This document shows, in pieces, positions 42,776 to 50,929 of a DNA stretch of 64,000 bases. Origin of the DNA: Pseudomonas abietaniphila (GTDB taxonomy: Bacteria; Pseudomonadota; Gammaproteobacteria; Pseudomonadales; Pseudomonadaceae). The notes under the pieces were generated by a model. It was not told the origin of the DNA. It ran no database searches and saw only the letters and a list, made by a program, of their open reading frames with translations. The DNA lies in contig NZ_FNCO01000009.1 of assembly GCF_900100795.1 (NCBI RefSeq), forward strand, positions 124,001 through 188,000, given 5' to 3'. The position numbers were made by a program, and so were the translations under genes. Positions within the stretch are counted from its first letter, which is position 1. Each line of letters begins with the position of its first letter.

Positions 42776-44401
42776 TTAAACCCGGAAACGCGTCACGACC
42801 TGATTCAGCTCACCCGCCAGACGCGACAACTCATTGCTCGACGCGCTGATCTGGTTGGCACCCGAGGAAGACTGCAGCGACAGATCACGAATGTTGACGA
42901 TGTTGCGGTCCACTTCCCGCGCCACCTGCGCCTGCTCCTCGGCCGCGCTGGCGATCACCAGGTTGCGTTCGGAAATCTGGTTGATCGATGACGTGATGCG
43001 GGTCAGCGACTCGCCCGCGCCCTGCGCCAGCTCCAGCGTCTCGGACGCCCGCGAGCGACTGATCAGCATCGACTCCAGCGCTTCGCTGGAACCGCTGCGC
43101 ATCGTCGAGACCATCTTGTCGATTTCCAGCGTCGACTGTTGGGTGCGATGCGCCAGTGCCCGCACCTCATCCGCCACCACCGCAAAGCCTCGGCCCGACT
43201 CACCTGCGCGCGCCGCTTCGATGGCCGCGTTCAACGCCAGCAAGTTGGTTTGCTCGGCAATGGAGCGAATCACATCCAGCACCTTACCGATGTCCTGAGA
43301 CTGATCGGCCAGGCTCTGCACCAGCACCGAGGTGTGTTGCACATTGCTGGAGAGGTTCTGGATTGAGGTCACGGTTTCAATGACACGTGCCTGGCCATCC
43401 TGCGCGGCGGTGTTGGACTCGCTCGACGCCTGAGAGGTGGACACGGCATTGCGCGCCACTTCCTCGACCGCGGAGGTCATCTCGTTGACGGCCGTCGCCG
43501 CCTGCTCAATTTCGGCGTTCTGTTGATGCAGGCCACGGTGACTGTCTTCGGTCACCGAGTTCAGCTCGGTCGCAGCGGACGCCAACTGACTGGCGGAGCT
43601 GCCGATCAGGCTCAAGGTGCTACGCAGGTTGTTCTGCATCTGCTGCAAGGCGTTGAGCAAACGCGTCACTTCGTCTTTGCCTTCGACGCGGATGTCGTGG
43701 GTCAGATCGCCCTTGGCCACGAACTCAGCCGCAGTGACCGCCTGTTCCAGCGGCAGAATGATGCTGCGGGTCAGCCACAGTGCGAGTATGACCGTCGCCA
43801 GCGCCGCGATCAGCACGAACACCAGGACCACCGTGCGCGACTGCCCGTACTGCGATTGCGCAGCCACCCCCTCGAGCTCGACCTGATGCGAATAGAAGTC
43901 GCCCAGATCGCCCAGTTGCGTACCTGAGTTGTCGACGGCGGTTTTCATGTCCACCAGCAGCAGTGTGTTCAACGCTTTCAGATCGCCGCTTTCCGCCAGC
44001 ACGAACGAGCGGGCCAGCCCGCGCTGATAGTCAGCCAACGTGCCGCGAAACTTGTCGTAGAGGACCTTTTCTTCAGGTGTATCGATGAAGGCGTCGAGGC
44101 TGCTCAGCTTGTCGGCGAGCACCTTGGCGCGGGCATCCATTTGCCCTTTGTAGACGCTGACGTTCTTGGGGTCGGTGTCCAGCGCCATGCGCAGCGAGAT
44201 GGTACGGATGCGCAGCATGGCTTCGCGGATGTCGTTGACCAGTCGCATGCTCGGCATCCAGTTGCTCTCGACCGCCACTTCGCTTTGACGAATGTTGGAC
44301 ATCTGGGTCAGGGCAAACCAGCCCAGCAGCGCCACCAGCAGGGAGATCAGGGTGAATCCAAGGCCCGCACGGCGGGCGATGGTCAAATTGCGTAGATTCA
44401 T
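42776..44401 (-). CDS. Methyl-accepting chemotaxis protein, four-helix-bundle sensor
   Basis: A 541-residue receptor. A first membrane helix (LGFTLISLLVALLGWFAL, about 14-31) is followed by a periplasmic all-helical 4HB_MCP-type sensor (about 32-188) with a second helix (VLVFVLIAALATVILALW). A HAMP domain comes next, then a long cytoplasmic coiled coil with the hairpin tip IAEQTNLLALNAAIEAARAG and VVADEVRALAHRTQ. The C-terminus ends FRV with no CheR-binding pentapeptide. Ligand unknown; similar Pseudomonas receptors sense organic acids or amines. Confidence 0.93.
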   Translation of the reverse strand: MNLRNLTIARRAGLGFTLISLLVALLGWFALTQMSNIRQSEVAVESNWMPSMRLVNDIREAMLRIRTISLRMALDTDPKNVSVYKGQMDARAKVLADKLSSLDAFIDTPEEKVLYDKFRGTLADYQRGLARSFVLAESGDLKALNTLLLVDMKTAVDNSGTQLGDLGDFYSHQVELEGVAAQSQYGQSRTVVLVFVLIAALATVILALWLTRSIILPLEQAVTAAEFVAKGDLTHDIRVEGKDEVTRLLNALQQMQNNLRSTLSLIGSSASQLASAATELNSVTEDSHRGLHQQNAEIEQAATAVNEMTSAVEEVARNAVSTSQASSESNTAAQDGQARVIETVTSIQNLSSNVQHTSVLVQSLADQSQDIGKVLDVIRSIAEQTNLLALNAAIEAARAGESGRGFAVVADEVRALAHRTQQSTLEIDKMVSTMRSGSSEALESMLISRSRASETLELAQGAGESLTRITSSINQISERNLVIASAAEEQAQVAREVDRNIVNIRDLSLQSSSGANQISASSNELSRLAGELNQVVTRFRV

Positions 44402-44595
44402 GACCGTTGGCTCGTTGTTATAAGTGGCAGTGGTCGTATCTCATCGTACGACTATCGCTTATCGACGGTCGCTGTCGCTTCTTGAGTGCCCGCCACATGA
44501 AGAAAACGAACGGCTGTTCGAGAAAAACTGCGAACCCCACGACCCAGAGCGGTCTAGACCTAAGTGTCCCTGATCACCAGCACGGAGAAAAAGCC

Positions 44596-45081
44596 ATGCA
44601 CCTGGAAGGTTCCTGCCATTGCGGCGCGGTCGAGTTCAGTCTGACGAGCGCCCACCCCTACCCTTATCAACGTTGCTACTGCTCGATCTGCCGCAAGACC
44701 CAAGGCGGTGGCGGCTATTCCATCAACCTGGGCGGCGACGCAAAAAGCCTCAAGGTCAAAGGCAAAAACAGCATTGCCATCTACCACGCGAAGATGCGCG
44801 ACGAACACCATCACGTCCACACCAGCAGCGCAGAACGACACTTCTGCAAGCAGTGCGGCAGCGGGTTGTGGCTGTTCAGTCCGCAATGGCCGGAGCTGAT
44901 CCATCCGTTCGCCTCGGCCATTGACACACCGTTGCCGACGCCGCCGGAACACACGCATTTGTTGCTGAATTCTAAAGCGCCGTGGGTCGAAGTCCAGGCC
45001 GGGCCCAAGGATCAGCAGTTCCAGCAGTACCCCGATGAGTCCATTGCAGACTGGCATGAGCGCCTGGGGCTGGTGCGCTGA
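44596..45081 (+). CDS. GFA (CENP-V)-type zinc protein
   Basis: A 161-residue protein with the GFA Cys pattern: GSCHCGAVEF at the start, RCYCSICRKTQG, and RHFCKQCGSGLW. These place zinc-binding Cys residues in two sites. Family members bind glutathione adducts; the formaldehyde-activating activity once claimed is disputed. The ATG at 44596 begins MHLEGSCHCG; the upstream open frame lacks family content. It is a single gene divergent from the chemoreceptor. Confidence 0.9.
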   Translation: MHLEGSCHCGAVEFSLTSAHPYPYQRCYCSICRKTQGGGGYSINLGGDAKSLKVKGKNSIAIYHAKMRDEHHHVHTSSAERHFCKQCGSGLWLFSPQWPELIHPFASAIDTPLPTPPEHTHLLLNSKAPWVEVQAGPKDQQFQQYPDESIADWHERLGLVR

Positions 45082-45166
45082 CCCACTCATTTGATGCGCC
45101 CGGCAGATTCGCTGAACCTCTTCATGCGCGGCCCACTCCCAAAAGAAAGCCTGGGAGGAAAGTCAC

Positions 45167-46714
45167 ATGCCTATGCATCGGGTCGCTAGCCTGGCCGATC
45201 TTCGTCAAGATCGCGGTATTCAGGTTGAAGTTGGCGAGACAAAAATCGTTTTGGTCCGTGACGGTGAAGCGGTGCGCGCGTATCAAGGCGAGTGCCCTCA
45301 TGCGGGTGCACCGCTCGCCGATGGCGCCGTGTGCAACGGCCATCTGATTTGCCCTTGGCACAAGGCCGAGTTCGCCGTCCATGACGGGCGCCTGTGTGAG
45401 CCGCCTGCGCTGAACGCGCTGAGGCGTTATGCGACGCAGGTGATCGACGATCAGATCCACGTCGACGATCAGCCCGTTCAGACCGCGCCGCAGATACGCG
45501 CCGACGACGACCGCTGCTTCGTCATCATCGGCGCTGGCGCCGCAGGCACAGCTGCGGCCTGCGCATTGAGGGAAAAGGGCTTCAACGGCCAGTTGCTGCT
45601 GATCGACCGGGAAGATTCACCGGGTTACGACCGCACGGCATTGAGCAAATTTGTGTTGGCGGCAGAGATGCGTCCCGATGAAACGCCGCCGCTGCGCGAA
45701 GACGCCTTCTATGACGAGAATCACATCGAACGCATTCAGGGCGAGGTGATGAAGCTGGACGTCATCAACAAACGCGTGACGTTGGCGGACCGACGACGTT
45801 TTGCTTATGACGCCGCGTTGATCGCCACCGGTGGCGAGCCCCGTGCGCTGCCTTTGATCGGCGCTGATCTGCCGCAAGTGCTGACGCTGCGCTGCCGAGA
45901 TGATGCGAAAAAGATTCTGGCGGCGGCACAACCGGGGCGTCACGTATTGATTGTCGGCGACAGCTTTATCGGCCTGGAGGCGGCGTCCGCGCTGCGTAAG
46001 CACGGCGTCAAAGTGACGGTAATCGCCCGCCACGAAGTGCCGTTCGCGAAACAGCTTGGCGAGCGGATCGGTAAGGCGATCCGCGCGCTGCATGAACAGA
46101 ACGGGGTGTTGTTCCGCACCCATGTCGAGGTCACTTGCTTCGAAGGCGACGGGGACACTGAGGAAAAACGTCTGAAGGTGGCGGTGTTGAGCAATGGTGA
46201 ACGGATGCCGGTCGATGCTGCATTGGTTGGCATCGGCGTGGCGCCGGCGACGCAGTTCATCGACGGCATTGAGCTTGAAGAGGACGGATCGCTGTGGGTG
46301 GATGCCGGAATGCAGGCAGGCAAGGGTCTGTGGGCGGCGGGCGATATCGCGACCTTCCCGATCAACGACACCCCGCAACGCATCGAGCACTGGCGTCTGG
46401 CGCAACAACACGCGCGCATCGCGGCGAGCAACATGCTCGGCGACGACAAGCATTACAGCGATGTGCCCTACTTCTGGACGTTCCACTTCGGTAAACGTCT
46501 GGACTGTCTGGGGCATGCCGAAGACTGGGACGACATCGTCTATCTCGGCGAGCCCGAAACATTTACGTTCCTGGCGCTGCTCTGCAAACAAGGGGTCGTC
46601 AGAAGCGTCGTGGGATGCGAGCGCGAACGTGAAGTCGCGTTGCTGGCTGAACGGATGAAACAACCTTTGTTCAAGGACGAAGCCTTGATGTTGATCCACC
46701 AGCTCAGCCAGTGA
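45167..46714 (+). CDS. Rieske [2Fe-2S] domain fused to FAD/NAD(P) reductase (AIFM3-like)
   Basis: A 515-residue fusion. Residues 5-100 form a Rieske domain with CPH (43-45) and CPWH (62-65) as cluster ligands. Residues about 118-420 form a pyridine nucleotide-disulphide-type reductase with CFVIIGAGAAGTAAACAL for FAD, HVLIVGDSFIGLEAASAL for NAD(P)H and GLWAAGDIATFP. The C-terminal domain (FWTFHFGKRLDCLGHAED) is ferredoxin-reductase-like. It could pass electrons from NAD(P)H to an oxygenase or ferredoxin, using its own Rieske centre. No oxygenase gene is adjacent. Confidence 0.9.
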   Translation: MPMHRVASLADLRQDRGIQVEVGETKIVLVRDGEAVRAYQGECPHAGAPLADGAVCNGHLICPWHKAEFAVHDGRLCEPPALNALRRYATQVIDDQIHVDDQPVQTAPQIRADDDRCFVIIGAGAAGTAAACALREKGFNGQLLLIDREDSPGYDRTALSKFVLAAEMRPDETPPLREDAFYDENHIERIQGEVMKLDVINKRVTLADRRRFAYDAALIATGGEPRALPLIGADLPQVLTLRCRDDAKKILAAAQPGRHVLIVGDSFIGLEAASALRKHGVKVTVIARHEVPFAKQLGERIGKAIRALHEQNGVLFRTHVEVTCFEGDGDTEEKRLKVAVLSNGERMPVDAALVGIGVAPATQFIDGIELEEDGSLWVDAGMQAGKGLWAAGDIATFPINDTPQRIEHWRLAQQHARIAASNMLGDDKHYSDVPYFWTFHFGKRLDCLGHAEDWDDIVYLGEPETFTFLALLCKQGVVRSVVGCEREREVALLAERMKQPLFKDEALMLIHQLSQ

Positions 46715-46769
46715 ACGCTGCGGGCGCCGCGCGCCTTGAGCTCAGCTGTTAACGAACGGAGAACATGTG

Positions 46770-46934
46770 ATGCCTAAAGAATCCAGCCGTGAAGACCTGG
46801 ACCACCAACCTGACAATGCGGGGAAAGTGGGCGAGCAGCACAAGCAGGCCAACCAGCAGGGCGAACAGCCCAGGCACCCTGGCCAACCAGAAGGCGATGA
46901 ACAGGATCGGGATCAGAATCACAACAAACCCTGA
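46770..46934 (+). CDS. 54-residue hydrophilic protein
   Basis: The frame runs from ATG 46770 to TGA 46932-46934, with GGAG eight bases upstream. The product begins MPKESSREDLDHQPDNAG and is almost wholly polar (Gln, Asp, Glu, Gly, Asn, Lys), ending DQNHNKP. No hydrophobic core or Cys is present, so it is probably disordered, like small stress-associated proteins. It lies 55 bases after the Rieske-reductase gene and could be co-transcribed. Family not recognised. Confidence 0.6.
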   Translation: MPKESSREDLDHQPDNAGKVGEQHKQANQQGEQPRHPGQPEGDEQDRDQNHNKP

Positions 46935-46958
46935 TCCCGCCCTTTAACCTCGACTGGT

Positions 46959-48056
46959 CTAACCTCGACTGGTCGCCTGCTGCCGATCGCAGCGACGGCC
47001 ACGACGGCGCGGCGCCTCGGATTCAACAGCCTTTTCGACCTTCATCCACCAGGCCTCGCCGCGGCTTGGGTACTGGACATAGAACGGCTGGCCCATTTCC
47101 GGCGTGGTGATCGAGATACTGCGATCCCACGCCAATGCCAGAATGCGGTCGAATGGCTCGTGCCAAGCGTGCATGGCCAGGTCGAACGTCCCGTTGTGAA
47201 TCGGCAGCAGCCACTTGCCGCGTACGTCGATATGCGCCTGCAGCGTCTCCTCCGGTTGCATGTGCACATCCGGCCAGTCCACGTTGTAGGCCCCGGTTTC
47301 CATCAACGTCAGGTCGAACGGGCCGTATTGCTCGCCGATGAGTTTGAAGCCGCTGTGATAACCGGTGTCGCCGCTGAAGAAAATCCGCTGGTCAGCGTCG
47401 ATCATTACCCACGAACACCACAGCGTTTGGTTGCTGTCACTGAAACTGCGTCCTGAAAAGTGCTGCGCGGGCGTTGCGACAAAACGGATGCCATGGATCT
47501 CGGTGGCTTCCCACCAGTTCAATTGTTGAACCTTCTTTGCGTCCACGCCCCACTTGATCAGCGTATCGCCCACACCCAGCGGCGCGATGAAGTGTTCGGC
47601 CTTGTCCTTGAGCACCTGAATGGTCATGTGGTCAAGGTGGTCGTAGTGGTTGTGGGAGAGGATCACCGCCTTGAGCGGCGGCAGGTCTTCCAGGCTGATG
47701 GGTGGCTGGTGGAAACGCTGCGGGCCAGCCCATTGGATCGGCGACGCCCGTTCGGCGAAGACCGGGTCCGTCAGGAAGTACTGATTGCGCAGCTTGAGTA
47801 ACACCGTCGAGTGGCCCAGCCGATAGACCGTGTTGTTCGGGGCCGCGAGCAGTTGCTGACGCGAGAGCGGCTGAACCGGGATCTCGCCCACAGGACGGGT
47901 GTGGCGAGGTTTGTTGACCATCGCGTTCCAGAAGATGCGCAATGTCTTGAGAAACCCGGAGCGCTTCATCGGCTTGTGATTGAGATAGCGGCCCTCTTGC
48001 CGGGATAGAACGGGCAACGAGGAGGCGTTATCGAGGTTTTTTTCGATCGAGGCCAT
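46959..48056 (-). CDS. Metallo-beta-lactamase-fold hydrolase (NAPE-PLD/UlaG-like)
   Basis: A 365-residue protein. The metal motif SHNHYDHLDH (His135, His137, Asp139, His140) is complete; GHSTVLLKL precedes it and FFSGDTGYHSGF and PIHNGTFDLAMH supply later ligands. These features match the L-ascorbate-6-phosphate lactonase/N-acyl-phosphatidylethanolamine phospholipase D-like subgroup. The ATG at 48056 begins the family region; the open frame upstream is not conserved in feel. It is divergent from a tetR gene with a palindrome in the gap. The C-terminal 20 residues are Arg-rich. Confidence 0.87.
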   Translation of the reverse strand: MASIEKNLDNASSLPVLSRQEGRYLNHKPMKRSGFLKTLRIFWNAMVNKPRHTRPVGEIPVQPLSRQQLLAAPNNTVYRLGHSTVLLKLRNQYFLTDPVFAERASPIQWAGPQRFHQPPISLEDLPPLKAVILSHNHYDHLDHMTIQVLKDKAEHFIAPLGVGDTLIKWGVDAKKVQQLNWWEATEIHGIRFVATPAQHFSGRSFSDSNQTLWCSWVMIDADQRIFFSGDTGYHSGFKLIGEQYGPFDLTLMETGAYNVDWPDVHMQPEETLQAHIDVRGKWLLPIHNGTFDLAMHAWHEPFDRILALAWDRSISITTPEMGQPFYVQYPSRGEAWWMKVEKAVESEAPRRRGRRCDRQQATSRG

Positions 48057-48164
48057 GAGGTGCTGACTCCATGAAACGGGTGGAGGTTTCTGCGACGGCG
48101 GACGCATTGCAGAATGTTGCATACGACGGAAAGAAGTAAGCGGCAATTTGTAACCGTGTTTTAC

Positions 48165-48179
48165 ACTACACAGTGTAGT
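48165..48179. promoter_or_regulatory. Perfect palindrome, candidate TetR operator
   Basis: ACTACACAGTGTAGT is a perfect 7-1-7 palindrome in the 222-base gap between the hydrolase (start 48056) and tetR (start 48279). A related imperfect copy, AACTGCCCGGTGTAATT, lies at 48211-48227, 46 bases on. Confidence 0.68.
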
Positions 48180-48278
48180 TTCAAGCTTGCACGATCGTCA
48201 AAGAGAAGTAAACTGCCCGGTGTAATTTTATTGTCGGGAGTTCGCCCGACCTGCGTCCAACCCTTTAGAAGCGATGCC

Positions 48279-48908
48279 ATGACTGCTCCCCTGCGACTGA
48301 CCGACCGAAAACGTGAAGCCATTGTGATGGCGGCGATTGCCGAATTCCGGGACAACGGTTTCGAGGTCACCAGCATGGACCGCATCGCAGCACGGGCCGA
48401 AGTCTCCAAGCGCACGGTGTACAACCATTTCCCGAGCAAGGAAGAGCTTTTCGCCGAAATGCTTCAGCGCCTGTGGGCCAGCGCCACCGCACAGCCCGAG
48501 GCGATCTACCGCCCCACCCTGCCATTGCGTGATCAGTTGCGCGACTTGCTCGACGCGAAGATGAAGACCCTCGGCGACAGCAATTTTATCGACCTGGCGC
48601 GCGTCGCCATCGGTGCGACCATCCACTCCCCCGAACGCGCTCAGGCGTGGGTCAACCGTCTGAACGAGCGTGAGGAAACGTTCACGGTCTGGGTGCGCGG
48701 CGCCCAGCAGGACGGCCGCCTCAAGGCCGTCGAACCCGGTTTCGCCGCGTCACAGATTCACGCCCTGCTCAAGGCCTTTGCCTTTTGGCCGCAAGTCACC
48801 CTCAATAAACCACTGCTGACACCCGAGGAGCAGGTGTCGGTGGTGGAATCGGCGCTGGACCTGTTCCTGTGCTGGTACGAAGTCCCCGCCTCCTGCTCGC
48901 CCGCTTAA
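48279..48908 (+). CDS. TetR-family transcriptional regulator
   Basis: A 209-residue repressor. The DNA-binding domain REAIVMAAIAEFRDNGFEV, SMDRIAARAEVSKRTVYNHF and SKEELFAEM is standard, with a TetR C-terminal domain of the AefR/YcdC-like kind (LRDQLRDLLDAKMKTLGD). It is divergent from the metallo-hydrolase gene, and the palindrome at 48165 lies between them. Its stop overlaps the convergent isonitrile-hydratase-like gene stop by four bases. Confidence 0.9.
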   Translation: MTAPLRLTDRKREAIVMAAIAEFRDNGFEVTSMDRIAARAEVSKRTVYNHFPSKEELFAEMLQRLWASATAQPEAIYRPTLPLRDQLRDLLDAKMKTLGDSNFIDLARVAIGATIHSPERAQAWVNRLNEREETFTVWVRGAQQDGRLKAVEPGFAASQIHALLKAFAFWPQVTLNKPLLTPEEQVSVVESALDLFLCWYEVPASCSPA

Positions 48909-49585
48909 CGACGGCCTGCTGTCACCCGTTCGACGATCTGCTGACGCGCGACCAGTCCAGGCGTTGCCCGCTCCGTGGCAATCGCCAGCACGTGGGCAGG
49001 CGCTGTGTCCGGACGACCGGCATTGAACGGTGGCGCGGGTGCATATTCCAGCTGCAGTTGAATAGTCTGCGATGTGTCTGCATCGAAGATTTCGCTGATC
49101 AGCGTCAAGGCGAAATCAATGCCTGCGGTCACGCCGCCGCCGGTCATCAGATTGCCGTCGCGAACGACCCGCTCCTTGACCGGGATCGCCCCGAACTTTT
49201 CCAGCAAGCCATGGGAGGCCCAGTGAGTCGTCGCGCGCTTGCCCTCCAGCAACCCCGCAGCGCCCAGGACCAGCGCGCCGGTGCAGACCGACGTGACGTA
49301 TTGGGCATTGGCGGCCTGCTGCTGAATGAACGCCAGCGTTTCGGCGTCTTCCATCAGGGCGTCCACGCCTACACCGCCCGGCACACAGATCACGTCGAGG
49401 TCAGGGCAATCGTCGAATGTGCAGGTCGGCGTCAACGTCAGATGGGTGCTGGACTGCAGCGGGTCGCGGTTTTTCCAGACCAGATGCACCTCGACACCCG
49501 GCATCGTGCAGAAAACGTCGTAGGGACCGGTGAGGTCCAGCTGTTGAACCTTGGGAAATACCAGCAAGCCGATGTGCAGAGTCAT
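48905..49585 (-). CDS. inhA: Isonitrile hydratase-type DJ-1/PfpI protein
   Basis: A 226-residue protein that follows the Pseudomonas isonitrile hydratase InhA closely in length and motifs: VQQLDLTGPYDVF with Asp17, and TSVCTGALVLGAAGLLEGKR with the nucleophile-elbow Cys101 and Thr102. THWASHGLLEKFG and GGGVTAGIDFALTL complete the fold. InhA hydrates isonitriles to N-substituted formamides. Wider DJ-1/PfpI roles such as glyoxalase activity remain possible. It is divergent from a GlxA-type regulator with the same N-terminal fold. Confidence 0.85.
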   Translation of the reverse strand: MTLHIGLLVFPKVQQLDLTGPYDVFCTMPGVEVHLVWKNRDPLQSSTHLTLTPTCTFDDCPDLDVICVPGGVGVDALMEDAETLAFIQQQAANAQYVTSVCTGALVLGAAGLLEGKRATTHWASHGLLEKFGAIPVKERVVRDGNLMTGGGVTAGIDFALTLISEIFDADTSQTIQLQLEYAPAPPFNAGRPDTAPAHVLAIATERATPGLVARQQIVERVTAGRR

Positions 49586-49639
49586 GGGGTTCTCCAGTGA
49601 GAGGTCGATTGGACGAATTCACTGTAGCCAGATACGCTC

Positions 49640-49653
49640 TGGCGGATACGCCA
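49640..49653. promoter_or_regulatory. Inverted repeat between inhA-like gene and GlxA regulator
   Basis: TGGCGGATACGCCA has perfect 5-base arms around GATA. It lies in the 109-base divergent gap (starts 49585 and 49695), 42 bases before the regulator start. Confidence 0.5.
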
Positions 49654-49694
49654 TAACACCCACAATTTCCGCCAACCCTCTGATGAGGTGCGTC

Positions 49695-50675
49695 ATGCCC
49701 GATCAGCCCAGACCCATCCACATCCTGGCGTTCCCCAACGTGCAATTGCTCGACGTCAGCGGCCCGTTGCAAGTCTTCGCGTCGGCGAATGTGCAGATGC
49801 TGGAGAACCATCTGCCAGCGCCCTATGTGCCCATGGTCATCGCCAGCGAGAATGGCAGCGTGGTGTCGTCGGCAGGCCTGGGTCTGCACACTCATCCGTT
49901 GCCGGATACACCGTCGGACACGCTGATCATCGCGGGTGGTCGTGGCGTACACACGGCGTTGCGCGATCAAGGCTTGCTGCACTGGGTGCGTGCCCAGGCC
50001 GCCCGCGCGAGACGGGTGGCATCGGTCTGTACGGGCGCGTTCATGCTGGCCGAAGCCGGTGTGCTCGACGGGCATCGAGTGGTGACCCACTGGGACAGTT
50101 GCGATGAACTGGCCCGGCGTTATCCGGCGTTGCAGGTCGATCCGGAACCGATCTTCATCAATGAGGAAGCACTGTGGACCTCGGCCGGCGTCACGGCAGG
50201 TATTGACCTGGCGCTGGCGATGGTCGAAGCCGACCTTGGCCGACACATCGCCCTCGCCGTGGCGCGGGACCTGGTGGTGTTTCTCAAACGGCCCGGTGGC
50301 CAGTCCCAGTTCAGCACTGCATTGTCGATGCAACAGGCCACACGCGGACAGGACAGCCGCTTTGGCGACCTTCACGCCTGGATTCTCGACAACCTTGCGA
50401 GCGACCTTTCCGTTGCCACCCTCGCGGCACAAGTGGGCATGAGCGAGCGCAGTTTCGTCCGGCATTACCGTGCCCATACGGGTAACACGCCCGCACGCGC
50501 CATCGAACAGTTGCGCGTTGAAGCCGCCCGGCGCTTGTTGGGCGACAGCGCGTTACCGATCAAGCGGATCGCCGACCGGTGCGGCTTTGGCACGGAGGAA
50601 ACATTGCGCAGAAGCTTCCTGCGCGCAGTGTCGGTGACGCCACAGGCGTACCGTGAGCGGTTCAGCGCGGGATGA
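49695..50675 (+). CDS. GlxA-type AraC-family transcriptional regulator with DJ-1-like domain
   Basis: A 326-residue regulator. The N-terminal DJ-1/PfpI-like domain (about 10-190) shows VQLLDVSGPLQVF, SVCTGAFMLAEAGVLDGHR and SAGVTAGIDLALAM. The C-terminal AraC domain shows LSVATLAAQVGMSERSFVRHY and IKRIADRCGFGTEETLRRSF. The Cys of the elbow is kept, although in this class the domain is thought to sense rather than catalyse. AGGTG lies six bases before the ATG at 49695. It likely controls the divergent inhA-like gene. Confidence 0.92.
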   Translation: MPDQPRPIHILAFPNVQLLDVSGPLQVFASANVQMLENHLPAPYVPMVIASENGSVVSSAGLGLHTHPLPDTPSDTLIIAGGRGVHTALRDQGLLHWVRAQAARARRVASVCTGAFMLAEAGVLDGHRVVTHWDSCDELARRYPALQVDPEPIFINEEALWTSAGVTAGIDLALAMVEADLGRHIALAVARDLVVFLKRPGGQSQFSTALSMQQATRGQDSRFGDLHAWILDNLASDLSVATLAAQVGMSERSFVRHYRAHTGNTPARAIEQLRVEAARRLLGDSALPIKRIADRCGFGTEETLRRSFLRAVSVTPQAYRERFSAG

Positions 50676-50699
50676 CGCCTGCGCTAATCGTTTAAGAAA

Positions 50700-50752
50700 T
50701 TAATTTTCATAAATTGATATCTGTATCTGAATTCATGTAATTTAATTTTCAT
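50700..50752. promoter_or_regulatory. AT-rich direct repeats before the GntP operon, candidate RpiR sites
   Basis: TTAATTTTCAT occurs exactly twice, at 50700-50710 and 50742-50752, 42 bases apart (four helical turns), in a strikingly AT-rich island. GAAATTAATTTTC around the first copy is a near-palindrome. This resembles RpiR-family sites and lies about 180 bases before the permease gene, whose operon encodes an RpiR protein. Confidence 0.55.
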
Positions 50753-50929
50753 CACGAAATCAGAGATAACAATAATGCCTGCCTGTGATCGTCGTTTTTC
50801 GACCCCCGCTTTATCGTGTGCGCCTTCTGCAACACCCACTGCCGAGAGTGTTTTCACCGCTTGCCTGCGCCCGGACTGACGTCCTTTCGCCCAGCCTGGC
50901 CTCCCTCTTTCTCTGCAAGGAACCGTTGC

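Noticed and set aside
45617..46699. 360-codon minus-strand frame opposite the Rieske-reductase gene
   Set aside because: Shadow of a strongly supported fusion gene; no recognisable motifs.
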